Origin: Paractinoplanes atraurantiacus
GTDB taxonomy: Bacteria; Actinomycetota; Actinomycetes; Mycobacteriales; Micromonosporaceae
Assembly: GCF_900215205.1 (NCBI RefSeq)
Contig: NZ_OBDY01000006.1
Coordinates: forward strand, 62,001 to 126,000
Length of the DNA: 64,000 nucleotides
Reading direction: 5' to 3'
How positions within the stretch are numbered: the stretch's first letter is position 1; the number at the start of each line of letters is the position of its first letter. Positions 17,823 through 26,885 of this stretch are shown here, piece by piece. The notes beneath the pieces were generated by a model. It was given only the letters and a program-made list of their open reading frames with translations. It did not search any database and was not told the origin of the DNA. Position numbers and translations under genes: made by a program.

Positions 17823-18887
17823 TTGCCGTTTCGGATCCGCGACAAACCGGGCGCTGCCCGGAGTGTCGCGTATTTGATGCTCGCGGCCGCGCCCGCCAAC
17901 TTCGTCACCTGCATCGTCCTGCCCACCTCGCGCCCGCTCGGCTGGGTCGTCACGACCGTCGTTGTCTGCACGTTCCTGGTCACCGGCGGGCTGATGTGCC
18001 TGCGCCGCCCGGAGAAGGTGCCGCACGCCTGGTGGCTGATCGCGCCGTTCTTCGCGACCGCGCTGATCACCACGCTGAACCAGCTCTCCAACGACGCCAG
18101 CACCGGCGCCCAGCTGTTCTACCTGTGGCCGGTGCTCTACTCGGCCAACTTCCTCAGTCGCCGCCTCATGGGCATCACCCTGGCCGTGATCTCCCTGGCC
18201 CACGCGTCGGTGGCCTTCCGGGTGCTGACGACGGCGCACGCGATCTCCGACTGGTTCTCGCTGACCGTGGCGTTCGCGCTGACCATGGTCGTCGTCTACA
18301 GCCTGCGCCGGCGCAACGACACGCTGCGCGAGGTGCTGGAGACCCAGGCCCTGGCCGACCCGCTGACCGGGGTCGCCAACCGCCGCTCCTTCGACAGCGA
18401 GCTGAGCCGCGCGGTGGCCTGGTCACATCGCACGGACAGCCCGCTCGCCCTGCTCACGGTCGACATCGACTACTTCAAGAAGATCAACGACACGTGGGGG
18501 CACGCGGTCGGCGATCGTGCGCTTCAGCAGGTGGCAAAGGCTTTATGTGGTACGGCGACAGGTCCCGACGATGTGGTGGCCCGTCTCGGCGGCGACGAGT
18601 TCGTGGTGCTGCTCCGCACGGACCGGATGGCGGCCCGGAGAGCGGCCGACGACGTGCGGGCGGCCCTGGCCGAGAAGGACGGCCTGCCGGGCGGCCCGCC
18701 CGGGCTGAGCATCGGCATCGCGCTGCTGCCCGACCACGCCGAGACCGGCGACGAGCTGGTCAAAGCGTCGGACACGGCGCTGTACGAGGCCAAGTCGGGC
18801 GGCCGTGGCCGCACGGCCATGGCCCACCCGGCGTCGGCCCGGCAGAACGTGGACCGGGTGCAGCCGTCCCGTACTAGCGTCGCTTGA
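17823..18887 (+). CDS. Membrane diguanylate cyclase (GGDEF)
   Basis: A 354-residue protein with about five N-terminal TM helices (15-160) and a GGDEF domain (about 178-335). The active site RLGGDEFVVLL is at 254-264, with DIDYFKKINDTWGHAVGD upstream, so it should make cyclic di-GMP from two GTP. The usual inhibitory I-site RxxD is replaced by GPDD (247-250), so product inhibition is probably absent. A TTG at 17823 is the start: GAGGAGG lies about seven bases upstream and overlaps the end of the exporter gene, indicating coupling. Its 3' end overlaps the convergent giant gene by 14 bases. Confidence 0.88.
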   Translation: MPFRIRDKPGAARSVAYLMLAAAPANFVTCIVLPTSRPLGWVVTTVVVCTFLVTGGLMCLRRPEKVPHAWWLIAPFFATALITTLNQLSNDASTGAQLFYLWPVLYSANFLSRRLMGITLAVISLAHASVAFRVLTTAHAISDWFSLTVAFALTMVVVYSLRRRNDTLREVLETQALADPLTGVANRRSFDSELSRAVAWSHRTDSPLALLTVDIDYFKKINDTWGHAVGDRALQQVAKALCGTATGPDDVVARLGGDEFVVLLRTDRMAARRAADDVRAALAEKDGLPGGPPGLSIGIALLPDHAETGDELVKASDTALYEAKSGGRGRTAMAHPASARQNVDRVQPSRTSVA

Positions 18888-21800
18888 CGACCGGCTGCTC
18901 GGCGGTCGGCTCGTCGAACGCGTCGCTCTCTTGCGCCGCCGGTTTCTCCGGCTGCTTGCCCAGAATGTCCTCGCGGCTTCGCGGGTACGGGCCCCAGCCG
19001 TCGCGCAGGACGTGGATGTAGACGGCCTCCAGGCACACGCCGATGCGGGCGGCGAGTTCGCTGTCGTCGGGCTTCCCGAGGCGTACGGCCTTGGCGAAAT
19101 GGTCCAAAGCCTCCATGTGACGGCCCTGGTCGTAGCAGCTGCGGCCGGCGTTCTCGTGAACGACGCTGCGCAGGAGCTCGGGCACATCGTCGGCGGTGGC
19201 CTTGGCGAAGAGGCGGTCCGCCTCCTTGAAGTCGCGCCGCAACCGCAGAATGTGCGCCAGCTCGGCCTGCGCGATCACCATCGACTGCACGTCCCGGGCC
19301 GACTCGGCGTGGGCCAGGGCCAGCCGGCTGGCCGCGGCGGCCATGCCCAGCTCGCCGAGCAGGCGGTAGACCTCGGCCCGCACACTGAGCAGGCCGGCCT
19401 TGGCGACGTTGTCGACCTCGTCGGCGAGCGGCCCGTCGAGCTTCTCGCCCAGCTCGCGCAGCGCCTCCCGGTCCTCGACGACCTCGCGCAGGGTGCCGCC
19501 GTCGAGCCGCCAGCGGATCGCCTCGAGGTCGGCCGCGGACAGGCTGGGGCGCTCGGGCTCGGGGTCCGGCTCCGCGTCCCGCCGCCGCTCGGCGGCCTCG
19601 GCGAGCATCCGCTGCTCGATCCGCTTCCGGACAGCCTCGGCGTCCATCGTCGGCGGGTCGTCGGTGGTGCTGGGCTGCTCTTCCTGTTTCTGCTCGGTGA
19701 CGGCGGGCGGGGCTTCGGTGTCCGGCGTGCCGGCCATGGCCATGGCCCGGAACAGGCCGGTGACGTCGAGGTTGATGACCACACCGTCGCTGGAGCGCTT
19801 CGCCTTTTCGCCGGCCGCGCTTGTCGCGGGCTCGCCGATCTCGGACTTTTCAGGCTCGTGGAACTTTTCGGGCGCGGGCTGGGGCTCGTCCGGTGCCGGT
19901 ATGTCGGCCAGGCTGGTCGACGGCGTTTCAGCGGCCTCGGCCTGCGGCTCATCCTCCGGATCGGCTTTGGAGGTGAACCACATGCCACCGAAGTCGGTGT
20001 CGGCGGGCCGCACGGGCTGCGTGTCCGGCCCCGACACCTCAAGCCGGGCGATCGGCCGCAGGTTGTGCAGCGTGCCGTCCGGATCCATGTACGGGGCGGC
20101 ATGCGCACCCAGGCGCTGTTCACCGGGCGTCCCGGCCGGCCGCGCGTCCGCGTCCTCGGGCTGAGCGGGCCCGGCGTGCTGCGCGGCGCGCTCCGCGGTC
20201 CCGGTTTCCGGCCGCCGTCCAGCACTCGGCCACTGCGGCGCCGGCCCGTCGGAAGGCATCCGGGGCGCCGGTCCGTCGGAAGGCATCCGCGGCGCCGGTC
20301 CGTCGGAAGGCATCCGCGGCGCCGGTCCGTCCGAAGGCATCCGCGGCGCCGGAACCGGCCGCACCGCGGACCCGGCTTCGACCGGACCATCAGAACGCCC
20401 AGCAGCGGGCGCACTGACCGGCGCCGACGCGAGCGACGTGGGCCGCGCCGCGTCACCCGGCGAGGTTTGCCCACCCGAGACCGGCCGCACGTCACCGAGC
20501 GACCCCGGTCGAGCGGCTGGCATGGCCCCCTGCTGCCGCGGCAACGCCTGGCCGTCAACCGCGTGACCGCTCGCCGCCTGACCAGGCCGTGTCTGACCGG
20601 GTGTTGCCTGAGCGGGCGTTGGCTGACCGGGCCATGGCTGGTCGGGCGCGGCTTGGCCGGGCTGGGTGTGGGAGGCCGGCGGCGGGGGCCACGCGGCGGG
20701 CGCAACCGGCGAGGCGGAACCGGACGGCGGCGTGCCGTTCGGTACAGCACCCGGCGACACCGGGCGAATGGCTTCCGGCCCGGTGCCGAGACCGGGCGGC
20801 GCGGACGTCGGTGCGATCGGGCCACCGGGCACCGGCGTACTCGGGGATCCCGCGAGACCCTGGGGCCCTGCGGCCGGGTTCGCGGTCACGCTCGGCGGAA
20901 CTGCGTTCGAGGCCGGGGCCTGGCTTTGCCCCGGTTGGGGCTGCCGCAGGTCCTGGGTCGGGTACGGCTGGTGCCGTACGCCGCGCTGCGAAGCCGGGTC
21001 CTGCTGCGGTGCGCCGTGCGGAGAGGCCGGACTTTGCCACGGAGCGGCGTGTTGCGGTGCGCCGTGTTGTGGCGTTGAACTTTGTTGCGGGGCGCCATGG
21101 TGCTGTGCGCCGTGTTGTGGCGTTGGGCTTTGCTGTGGTGCGGCCTCTAGTGGGGCCGGCCTTTGCTGTGGTGCTGCGGGCTGGGCGTAGTTCTGCGGGT
21201 GGGCGCCGTTCGAGCCTGGCGGCTGGGGCGCGGGTCCCTGCTGCGGGGCGCTGGGCTGGGTGTGAGTCTGCGCTGCGCTGGCCGCGGGTCCCGGCTGCGT
21301 CGCGGGGCTGGGCTGGGGGTGAGTCTGCGGTGCGCCGGCCACGGGTCCCGGCTGCGGCGCGGGGCTGGACTGGAGGTGAGTCTGCGGTGCGCCGGCCACG
21401 GGTCCCGGCTGCGTCGCGGGGCTGGACTGGAGGTGAGTCTGCGATGGGCCGGCCGCTGGCCGTGTCTGGGGCTGCGGTGGCTGGACCGGCCGGTCGCTGG
21501 GCACGACCGGTGCCTGCGGCGCGGGGGCCGGCGGCTGCGAAGCGGGCTGCTGGGCGCTGCCGTGTGTCGGGTGAGCCGGACGCGGGGTACCGCTCGGTGC
21601 CGGGCGAACGTGGTCCGGGGAGCCACTGTGGGGCTGCTGCGGCGCGCCGTGCTGCGGGCGGTGCTGCGGCGCGGCGGTAGGCGCTGTGGGCGGCTGGGGG
21701 TACGGCGGCGGTACCGGGCCGGGAGCGGCGTAGGACTGTGGAGTGCGGTCCTGCGGCGCGGGAGCCTGCGAATGCTGTGCGGCGCCGGGGGAGACCGGGG

Positions 21801-24800
21801 GTGCCGGGTGAAGGTGGTCCGCCGACGTGCGCGGGGCCGCGGGGGAGATCGGCGGGGTGAGCCCGGTCGTCGGCAGCGAGGGCGGAGGCGCCTGGTCGGC
21901 GACCATCGACCACGGGCCGTCCGACTCGGAGAGCGTCACGTGAGCGGTACGCGGGCTGCGGCGCGGGCGGTGGTCCTGAGCGCTGTATCCACGAGCGGCG
22001 TCGAAAGACGGAGCCGTGCCGTCTTGCTGCGGCGGAAGGCCGAGGCGCGAGTTGGTGGTGGCGGGGGATCCGCCGCCGGCCGACTGCTGTGGTGGGACGC
22101 CCAGGCGGGAGTTGGTGGTCGCCGGGGAGCCGCCGTCGGCCTGTTGTTGCGACGGGAAAGCCAGGCGTGGGTTCGTGGTGGCGGGGGACCCACCGCCGGC
22201 TGGCTGCTGTGGTGGGAGGCCGAGACGGGAGTTGGTGGTGGCGGGGGATCCGCCGCCGGCCGGCTGCTGTGGGGGGATGCCCAGGCGGGAGTTGGTGGTC
22301 GCCGGGGAACCGCCGTCGGCCTGTTGTTGCGACGGGAATGCCAGGCGGGGGTTCGTGGTGGCGGGGGAAGCGCCGTCGGTGGGACGGGTCTGGGCGGCCG
22401 GAGGGCGAGTGGACGTGGCTGGGGCTCGGCCGGAGGCTACGGGAGCCTGGGCCTGGGGAAGCGGACGTTGCGGGTCGCGGTGGCCGTGCGAACCGTCGGC
22501 GCTGTGGTCGGCGGGGCGCGCTGGGCCGAGGGGCTGCGTTGGAGCTGCGGCGGAGGCCGGCTCCGGCCCGGTGGTGGGTGCGGTGCTGTCCGCGTTCGGC
22601 CGGGGCAGAGACGAGAAGCCGTTGGCATCATTGGCTGCGTGACCGGTGCGCGGCTGGGCAGCCGGCGAAGGTGCAGCAGCCGCAGAGGGCTGCTGTGCCG
22701 GGGTCTGACCGGTCCCGGGCTGCTGGTGTGCCGGTGAGGTCTGGGCGGCTGCGGGCTGCTGGTGTGCCGGTGAGGTCTGGGCGGCTGCGGGCTGCTGGTG
22801 CGCTGGGGTCTGGGCGGCCGCGGGCTGCTGGGCGGCCGTGGGCTGTGAGTGGGCCGGCTGCGAAGCCGCGGGGGCGGCCGGGGGAGGGCTGACCACGCGC
22901 GCGGCGGGGGTGGGGGCGTGGGTGCCTACGACGCGAGGGGCCGCGGGTGGGTCGGCCTTGACCACGCGGGGGGTGGGAGGAGGTGCCTCCTTGCCGATCA
23001 CCCGTGGGGGTGTGGGCGGGGCGGCCTTGCTGATGACTCGCGGGGTGTCGGCTGGGTCGTCGCTCGGTGCCTGTGCGGCCTCGGACTCGTGGTGGTGCGA
23101 AGCCGGCGCGGGGACGGCCTCGTCCTGCTCGGTGGGGGGTACGTCGACGGTGGCGGCCGGAGCGTGGGGAGCCTGGTGGCGGTCGGGCTCGCCGGTCTCT
23201 TCGGCGGGGGCGGGCTGGGCGTCCGCGGCGGTTCTGTGGCGTTCGGCGACGATCTCGCCGTCGATTGTGCGGGCGGGGCGCTCGTCGAGGATCTCGCCGT
23301 CGATGGTGCGCGGGCCGCGGGTGGCGGGCTCGTCGTCGGCCCAAGTCTGTGCGCCGTCGGAGTCGACCGGCCAGCGCTCGTCCAGCGGGTCGCGGTCGGC
23401 GGGCCAAGGGCGGCGGTCGTCGTAGGCGTCGGGACGGCGGCCGTCGTACGCGTCGGCCGGGTGCCGCTCGTCGTACGCGCCAGGGTGGTGCCGCTCGTCG
23501 TAAACCTCAGCCGCGTAGCGGTCGTCGTAACCGGAAGGCCGGCGATGGTCCTCGTAACCCGAAACCTGGTGGCGATCGTCGTAGCCGGAAACCTGACGGT
23601 CGTCGTAGCCGGAAACCTGACGGTCGTCGTAGCCGGGGACCTGGCGGTCGTCGTAGCCGGGGACCTGGCGGTCGTCGTAGTCGGCAATCCGGCGGTCGTC
23701 ATAACCGGAAGGCCGGCGCTCGTCGTAACCAGGAGCCTGGCGGTCGTCGTAAGCAGGGGACTCGCGCCGGTCGTTGTAGTCGGCCGGGTGGCGCCGGTGG
23801 TCCGGGCGGTCGCGCAGGTCGCCGGCCGGGTACTGGTCGGCGGCGGGGTAGCGCTCGTCCAGCTCGAAGCGGTCGTCGAGGTCGTAGCTGACGCGGTCGC
23901 CGCGGCGGCGGGAACCGCCGCGGTAGTCGTCCTCAGGGGAACGGCGCGGGTCCGCGTCGTCGTAGCCCCGGCCGTCGCCGTGGGATGGCTCGTCCCAGAT
24001 CATCGCGGTGCGCTCGCCGGTGCGGCGCCCACGGTCGTCGGTGGGGAAGCCGGGGGCGTAACGGTCGTCCCGGCGGCGGGAATCGTCGGAGACGCGGCGG
24101 GAATCGTCGGAGACGCGGCGGGGATCGTCGGAAGCGCGGCGGGGATCGTCGGAAGGGCGGCGGGGATCGCCGGGAGCGCGGCGTGAGTCGTCAGGAGCGC
24201 GGCGGGGATCGTCGGCGAAGCGGCGCGGGTCGCCGGGAGCTCGGCGAGGGTCGTCGTAGGAGTCGTACGAGCGGCGCCGGCCGTCGTCGGGTGCGCGGCG
24301 CGGGTCGCCGGAGGAACGGTCCAGGGCCGCCGGGTCCTCGAAGGACTCCGCGGGCCGGGGGCGGCGGTCGCCGCGGACGGTGCCGTCGCCTTCGCTCACG
24401 CGGCGCGGCCGCTCCTGGCCGGGGCGGCGGTAGAGGTCCTCGGGGTCACTCGGTGCCTCCGGCACGCGGGCACGCCCGCTGGCCGGGGGCCGCATGTCGC
24501 CCTCGAGGCGCCGCGCCGGGCGCGGCGCGGTGGCCCGGCCTTCCGCCTCAGGGCCGCGGCGATCCGGCGAAAGGGGGACGGCGCGGCCCTCCGGTGAAGG
24601 AACAGTGGCGCGGCCCGCGCGGCCGTCCGCGGAAGGCGTGGAGGCACGGCGGTCAGGTGAAGGCGCGGTGGCGCGGCCGTCCACCGAGGGCGCGGTGGCG
24701 CGGCGGTCCGCGGAAGGGGTGGAGGCTCGGCGGTCGGGTGGAGGCGCGGTGGCTCGGCCGTCCGCGGAGGGCGCAGAGGCGCGACGGTCAGGCGAGGCAG

Positions 24801-25464
24801 CGCGGCGGTCGGTGGAGGCGCGGTCAGCGGAAGGCCGGTCCGCGGGAGGCCGGTCGGCGGCCGGAGGCTCGGCGGGGCGGGCGCGGCCGCGCTTGCGGCC
24901 CTCGGACGGGGTGGCCTTGCCTGCCTTGCCGGCCAGGCGGCGCCAGCGGCTCTCGGTGCGGCGCTCGGCCGGCTCCTCGTAGTCCTCGTCCCAGCCGACC
25001 GTGACCGCGCCCGGCTCCGGGCCGTGCCCGTACGCCACCAGGTCGCGGTGGTCGAACGGCTCGTCGATGTCGTCGTGCAGGTCGGGCTCGCGGCGCCGGG
25101 CGCCGCCGTCCGCGATCGGGAACTCCGGGTTTTCGAAGTCGGCGCCGAGCTCCGGGCGGTTGAAGTCGACGTCGTCGAAGTCGTCGCCGGCCAGGTTGGG
25201 CTGTGACGTGTCGACCGGGGAGAACTCCGGGTCGTCGAGCCAGCTCGGCCTTTTCGTGTCGAAGGCGCTGCCGTTGGCCCGGCGCTGCCGGCGGGCCGCC
25301 AGCTCGTCGACCGGTGTGCCGTCGTCGCCGGCGCGCTTGGTGGGGATCACCGGCTCGGGGCCGTTACGGCGTACGTAGGGACGCTCTTGAACCACAGCCG
25401 CGTTCGGCACGAGGGAGTACTCGGAGTACTCCTCGTCCCAGTACTCGTCGTCCTCGAAACTCAT
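18874..25464 (-). CDS. Giant low-complexity repeat protein with TPR-like C-terminus
   Basis: A 2196-residue protein. Residues 1-150 are acidic and Tyr-rich (SFEDDEYWDEEYSEYSLVP). The middle (about 150-1850) is almost wholly low complexity. It contains Arg/Asp/Pro blocks (DDPRR, YDDRQVPG), then long Pro/Gln/Ala/Ser repeats (SPATTNSRLGLPPQQPAGGG, QTHLQSSPATQPGPVAGA, APRMPSDGP). The last 200 residues form a folded region of TPR-like helical pairs (LLSVRAEVYRLLGELGMAAA; ARDVQSMVIAQAELAHILRL; GRSCYDQGRHMEALDHFAKA). No signal peptide or TM is seen, so it should be cytoplasmic and may act as a scaffold or condensate-forming protein. That is inference. The ATG at 25464 (AAGGG upstream) is preferred to a GTG at 25503. 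Long open frames on the other strand reflect its biased composition. Confidence 0.82.
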   Translation of the reverse strand: MSFEDDEYWDEEYSEYSLVPNAAVVQERPYVRRNGPEPVIPTKRAGDDGTPVDELAARRQRRANGSAFDTKRPSWLDDPEFSPVDTSQPNLAGDDFDDVDFNRPELGADFENPEFPIADGGARRREPDLHDDIDEPFDHRDLVAYGHGPEPGAVTVGWDEDYEEPAERRTESRWRRLAGKAGKATPSEGRKRGRARPAEPPAADRPPADRPSADRASTDRRAASPDRRASAPSADGRATAPPPDRRASTPSADRRATAPSVDGRATAPSPDRRASTPSADGRAGRATVPSPEGRAVPLSPDRRGPEAEGRATAPRPARRLEGDMRPPASGRARVPEAPSDPEDLYRRPGQERPRRVSEGDGTVRGDRRPRPAESFEDPAALDRSSGDPRRAPDDGRRRSYDSYDDPRRAPGDPRRFADDPRRAPDDSRRAPGDPRRPSDDPRRASDDPRRVSDDSRRVSDDSRRRDDRYAPGFPTDDRGRRTGERTAMIWDEPSHGDGRGYDDADPRRSPEDDYRGGSRRRGDRVSYDLDDRFELDERYPAADQYPAGDLRDRPDHRRHPADYNDRRESPAYDDRQAPGYDERRPSGYDDRRIADYDDRQVPGYDDRQVPGYDDRQVSGYDDRQVSGYDDRHQVSGYEDHRRPSGYDDRYAAEVYDERHHPGAYDERHPADAYDGRRPDAYDDRRPWPADRDPLDERWPVDSDGAQTWADDEPATRGPRTIDGEILDERPARTIDGEIVAERHRTAADAQPAPAEETGEPDRHQAPHAPAATVDVPPTEQDEAVPAPASHHHESEAAQAPSDDPADTPRVISKAAPPTPPRVIGKEAPPPTPRVVKADPPAAPRVVGTHAPTPAARVVSPPPAAPAASQPAHSQPTAAQQPAAAQTPAHQQPAAAQTSPAHQQPAAAQTSPAHQQPGTGQTPAQQPSAAAAPSPAAQPRTGHAANDANGFSSLPRPNADSTAPTTGPEPASAAAPTQPLGPARPADHSADGSHGHRDPQRPLPQAQAPVASGRAPATSTRPPAAQTRPTDGASPATTNPRLAFPSQQQADGGSPATTNSRLGIPPQQPAGGGSPATTNSRLGLPPQQPAGGGSPATTNPRLAFPSQQQADGGSPATTNSRLGVPPQQSAGGGSPATTNSRLGLPPQQDGTAPSFDAARGYSAQDHRPRRSPRTAHVTLSESDGPWSMVADQAPPPSLPTTGLTPPISPAAPRTSADHLHPAPPVSPGAAQHSQAPAPQDRTPQSYAAPGPVPPPYPQPPTAPTAAPQHRPQHGAPQQPHSGSPDHVRPAPSGTPRPAHPTHGSAQQPASQPPAPAPQAPVVPSDRPVQPPQPQTRPAAGPSQTHLQSSPATQPGPVAGAPQTHLQSSPAPQPGPVAGAPQTHPQPSPATQPGPAASAAQTHTQPSAPQQGPAPQPPGSNGAHPQNYAQPAAPQQRPAPLEAAPQQSPTPQHGAQHHGAPQQSSTPQHGAPQHAAPWQSPASPHGAPQQDPASQRGVRHQPYPTQDLRQPQPGQSQAPASNAVPPSVTANPAAGPQGLAGSPSTPVPGGPIAPTSAPPGLGTGPEAIRPVSPGAVPNGTPPSGSASPVAPAAWPPPPASHTQPGQAAPDQPWPGQPTPAQATPGQTRPGQAASGHAVDGQALPRQQGAMPAARPGSLGDVRPVSGGQTSPGDAARPTSLASAPVSAPAAGRSDGPVEAGSAVRPVPAPRMPSDGPAPRMPSDGPAPRMPSDGPAPRMPSDGPAPQWPSAGRRPETGTAERAAQHAGPAQPEDADARPAGTPGEQRLGAHAAPYMDPDGTLHNLRPIARLEVSGPDTQPVRPADTDFGGMWFTSKADPEDEPQAEAAETPSTSLADIPAPDEPQPAPEKFHEPEKSEIGEPATSAAGEKAKRSSDGVVINLDVTGLFRAMAMAGTPDTEAPPAVTEQKQEEQPSTTDDPPTMDAEAVRKRIEQRMLAEAAERRRDAEPDPEPERPSLSAADLEAIRWRLDGGTLREVVEDREALRELGEKLDGPLADEVDNVAKAGLLSVRAEVYRLLGELGMAAAASRLALAHAESARDVQSMVIAQAELAHILRLRRDFKEADRLFAKATADDVPELLRSVVHENAGRSCYDQGRHMEALDHFAKAVRLGKPDDSELAARIGVCLEAVYIHVLRDGWGPYPRSREDILGKQPEKPAAQESDAFDEPTAEQPVVKRR
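20237..20352 (-). repeat. Tandem 27-base repeats (about four copies) in the giant gene
   Basis: On the plus strand the unit GTCGGAAGGCATCCGCGGCG followed by CCGGTCC repeats about four times with few changes, encoding APRMPSDGP. Confidence 0.85.
21240..21450 (-). repeat. About four 57-base repeats in the giant gene
   Basis: GGTCCCGGCTGCG recurs at 57-base spacing together with TGAGTCTGCGGTGCGCCGGCC. It encodes 19-residue units of the form QTHLQSSPATQPGPVAGAP. Confidence 0.8.
22021..22380 (-). repeat. Six 60-base tandem repeats in the giant gene
   Basis: GAGTTGGTGGTSGCSGGGGA and its surroundings recur with an exact 60-base period. The array encodes six 20-residue units around SPATTN(S/P)RLG(L/V/I)PPQQ. 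Reading frame is kept in every copy. Confidence 0.92.
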
Positions 25465-25867
25465 GAGGCGACCCTTCGCGGCATGCTGCCCCCCGTCTGT
25501 CACGCGTGCCCGGATCGTCCCCTCCCACGCGGTGGATGGGGAAGGTTAACCACGGATTTGCGAACAGCGCTACCGCCCCCGGGAGCGCTCCCCGAGGCTC
25601 GGGGCGTGGTTCGTCGAGGGAGAGTACGGAGAACCTCGGGATCGGGTTCAAAGGTGATCGCTCAACTTAAGTCATTCTTAAACACGTATTGAGGACCCCT
25701 TTAGAGCTACCCACAGGTAACAAAGTGGCGAAGGCCACGATGGCTTTTCACGGATCTTGGTGCTAGTGGATGTCACGGTGGATGAGCGACACACACGGAC
25801 CTCCAACTCCCCGGCCGGCGGCCGACGCCCCCGTTTCCAACGGCCGCCACCGCGCTAACTCAGGGCT

Positions 25868-25900
25868 CTCACACCGACTTGCCCCCCATGACGGTGTGAG
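25868..25900. other. Hairpin, nine-base perfect stem
   Basis: CTCACACCG (25868-25876) pairs with CGGTGTGAG (25892-25900) across a 15-base loop containing a C run. It is not followed by a T-run. It precedes a second, stronger hairpin by 26 bases. Confidence 0.65.
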
Positions 25901-25926
25901 GGAACTTCTGCGCGGCGTGGCCGGGA

Positions 25927-25961
25927 GAGACGGCGGTGGGAGCGCGCCCCACCGCCGTCTC
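25927..25961. terminator. Strong 14-base-stem hairpin just upstream of the pirin gene
   Basis: GAGACGGCGGTGGG pairs perfectly with CCCACCGCCGTCTC across a seven-base loop; a short pyrimidine-rich tail (GCATCTTCTC) follows. It ends 24 bases before the pirin start codon. It could terminate an unseen plus-strand transcript or control pirin by attenuation. Confidence 0.55.
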
Positions 25962-25985
25962 GCATCTTCTCGGTAATGTGAAGCC

Positions 25986-26885
25986 GTGAGCGAACTGCTC
26001 GAAGGCACACCCGTGGCGCTCGGCGGCCCCCGCGGCTTCGCCGTCACCCGCCTGCTGCCGGCCAAGGGCCGCCGCATGGTCGGCGCCTGGTGCTTCCTCG
26101 ACGCGTACGGCCCGGTCGACATCAGCGGCACACCGGGGATGCGCGTCGCCCCGCACCCGCACACCGGCCTGCAGACCGTGACCTGGCTCCTGAGCGGTGA
26201 GGTGCTCCACCGCGACATCCTCGGCTCGGTGCAGGAGATCCGCCCCGGCCAGCTCAATCTGATGACCGCCGGCCGCGGCATCGCCCACTCCGAGGAGACG
26301 CCGGCCGAGCACTCGCCGGTCCTGCACGGCGTGCAGCTCTGGGTCGCGCTGCCTCATGCCGTACGGGACATGGCCCCGGCCTTCGCCCATCACGCCGATC
26401 TGCCCGTCGTCGATCTCAACAAAGGCACCGTGACGGTCCTCATGGGCACCTTTGAGGGCGTGACCTCCCCGGCCGCGACGCACACCCCGCTGATCGGGGC
26501 CGAACTCGCCATCACAGGAGAGATCGACCTGCCCCTCGATCCCACCTTCGAATACGCGTTCCTCACCCTCGACGGCGCTCCCACGGTCGACGGCACAACC
26601 CTCAAACCAGGTCCTTTGCTGTACGCCGGTGAGGGCCGCCGGTCCGTCCGCCTGGCCACCTCGTCGCCCTCCCGCCTGCTCCTTCTCGGCGGCGAGCCCT
26701 TCGACGAGCGCCTGGTCATGTGGTGGAACTTCGTCGCCCGCGACCACGACGAGATCGTGCAGATGCGCGCCGACTGGGCCGATCACACGCCCCGCTTCGG
26801 CGAGGTGCACGGCTACGACGGCCCGCCCCTGCCGGCCCCGCCGATGCCGATCACCCGCCTGGTTCCGAGGGGGAGGACCCGGTGA
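25986..26885 (+). CDS. Pirin-family protein
   Basis: A 299-residue bicupin. The N-terminal cupin has the pirin metal site HPHTG (His57, His59), then His101 and Glu103 in GIAHSEE. The C-terminal cupin (about 190-285) ends in FVARDHDEIVQMRADW. Bacterial pirins may show quercetinase activity or act as redox-linked regulators; the in vivo role here is unknown. It starts at GTG 25986. Its 3' end overlaps the convergent Crp-type gene by 35 bases. Confidence 0.92.
   Translation: MSELLEGTPVALGGPRGFAVTRLLPAKGRRMVGAWCFLDAYGPVDISGTPGMRVAPHPHTGLQTVTWLLSGEVLHRDILGSVQEIRPGQLNLMTAGRGIAHSEETPAEHSPVLHGVQLWVALPHAVRDMAPAFAHHADLPVVDLNKGTVTVLMGTFEGVTSPAATHTPLIGAELAITGEIDLPLDPTFEYAFLTLDGAPTVDGTTLKPGPLLYAGEGRRSVRLATSSPSRLLLLGGEPFDERLVMWWNFVARDHDEIVQMRADWADHTPRFGEVHGYDGPPLPAPPMPITRLVPRGRTR

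Larger units (their letters stand above)
25465..25985. promoter_or_regulatory. Divergent 521-base spacer between the giant gene and pirin
   Basis: Contains the promoters for both flanking genes. Near 25650-25730 there is an AT-richer stretch (CTTAAGTCATTCTTAAACAC) with an ACTTAAGT palindrome. Two strong hairpins occupy 25868-25961. A short open frame at 25770-25976 is not convincing as a gene. I cannot assign promoter hexamers with confidence. Confidence 0.5.

Noticed and set aside
22021-22380. CRISPR-like regular repeats
   Set aside because: The 60-base units are contiguous and coding, with no spacers.
18805-24186. Several long plus-strand frames opposite the giant gene (e.g. 21163-22737 and 22849-24186)
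   Set aside because: Repetitive Arg/Gly/Trp- or Val/Gly-rich strings that mirror the repeats of the minus-strand gene; no start context or domain.
25770-25976. Possible 68-codon gene in the divergent spacer
   Set aside because: No ribosome site, unlike-protein composition, and it overlaps both hairpins.
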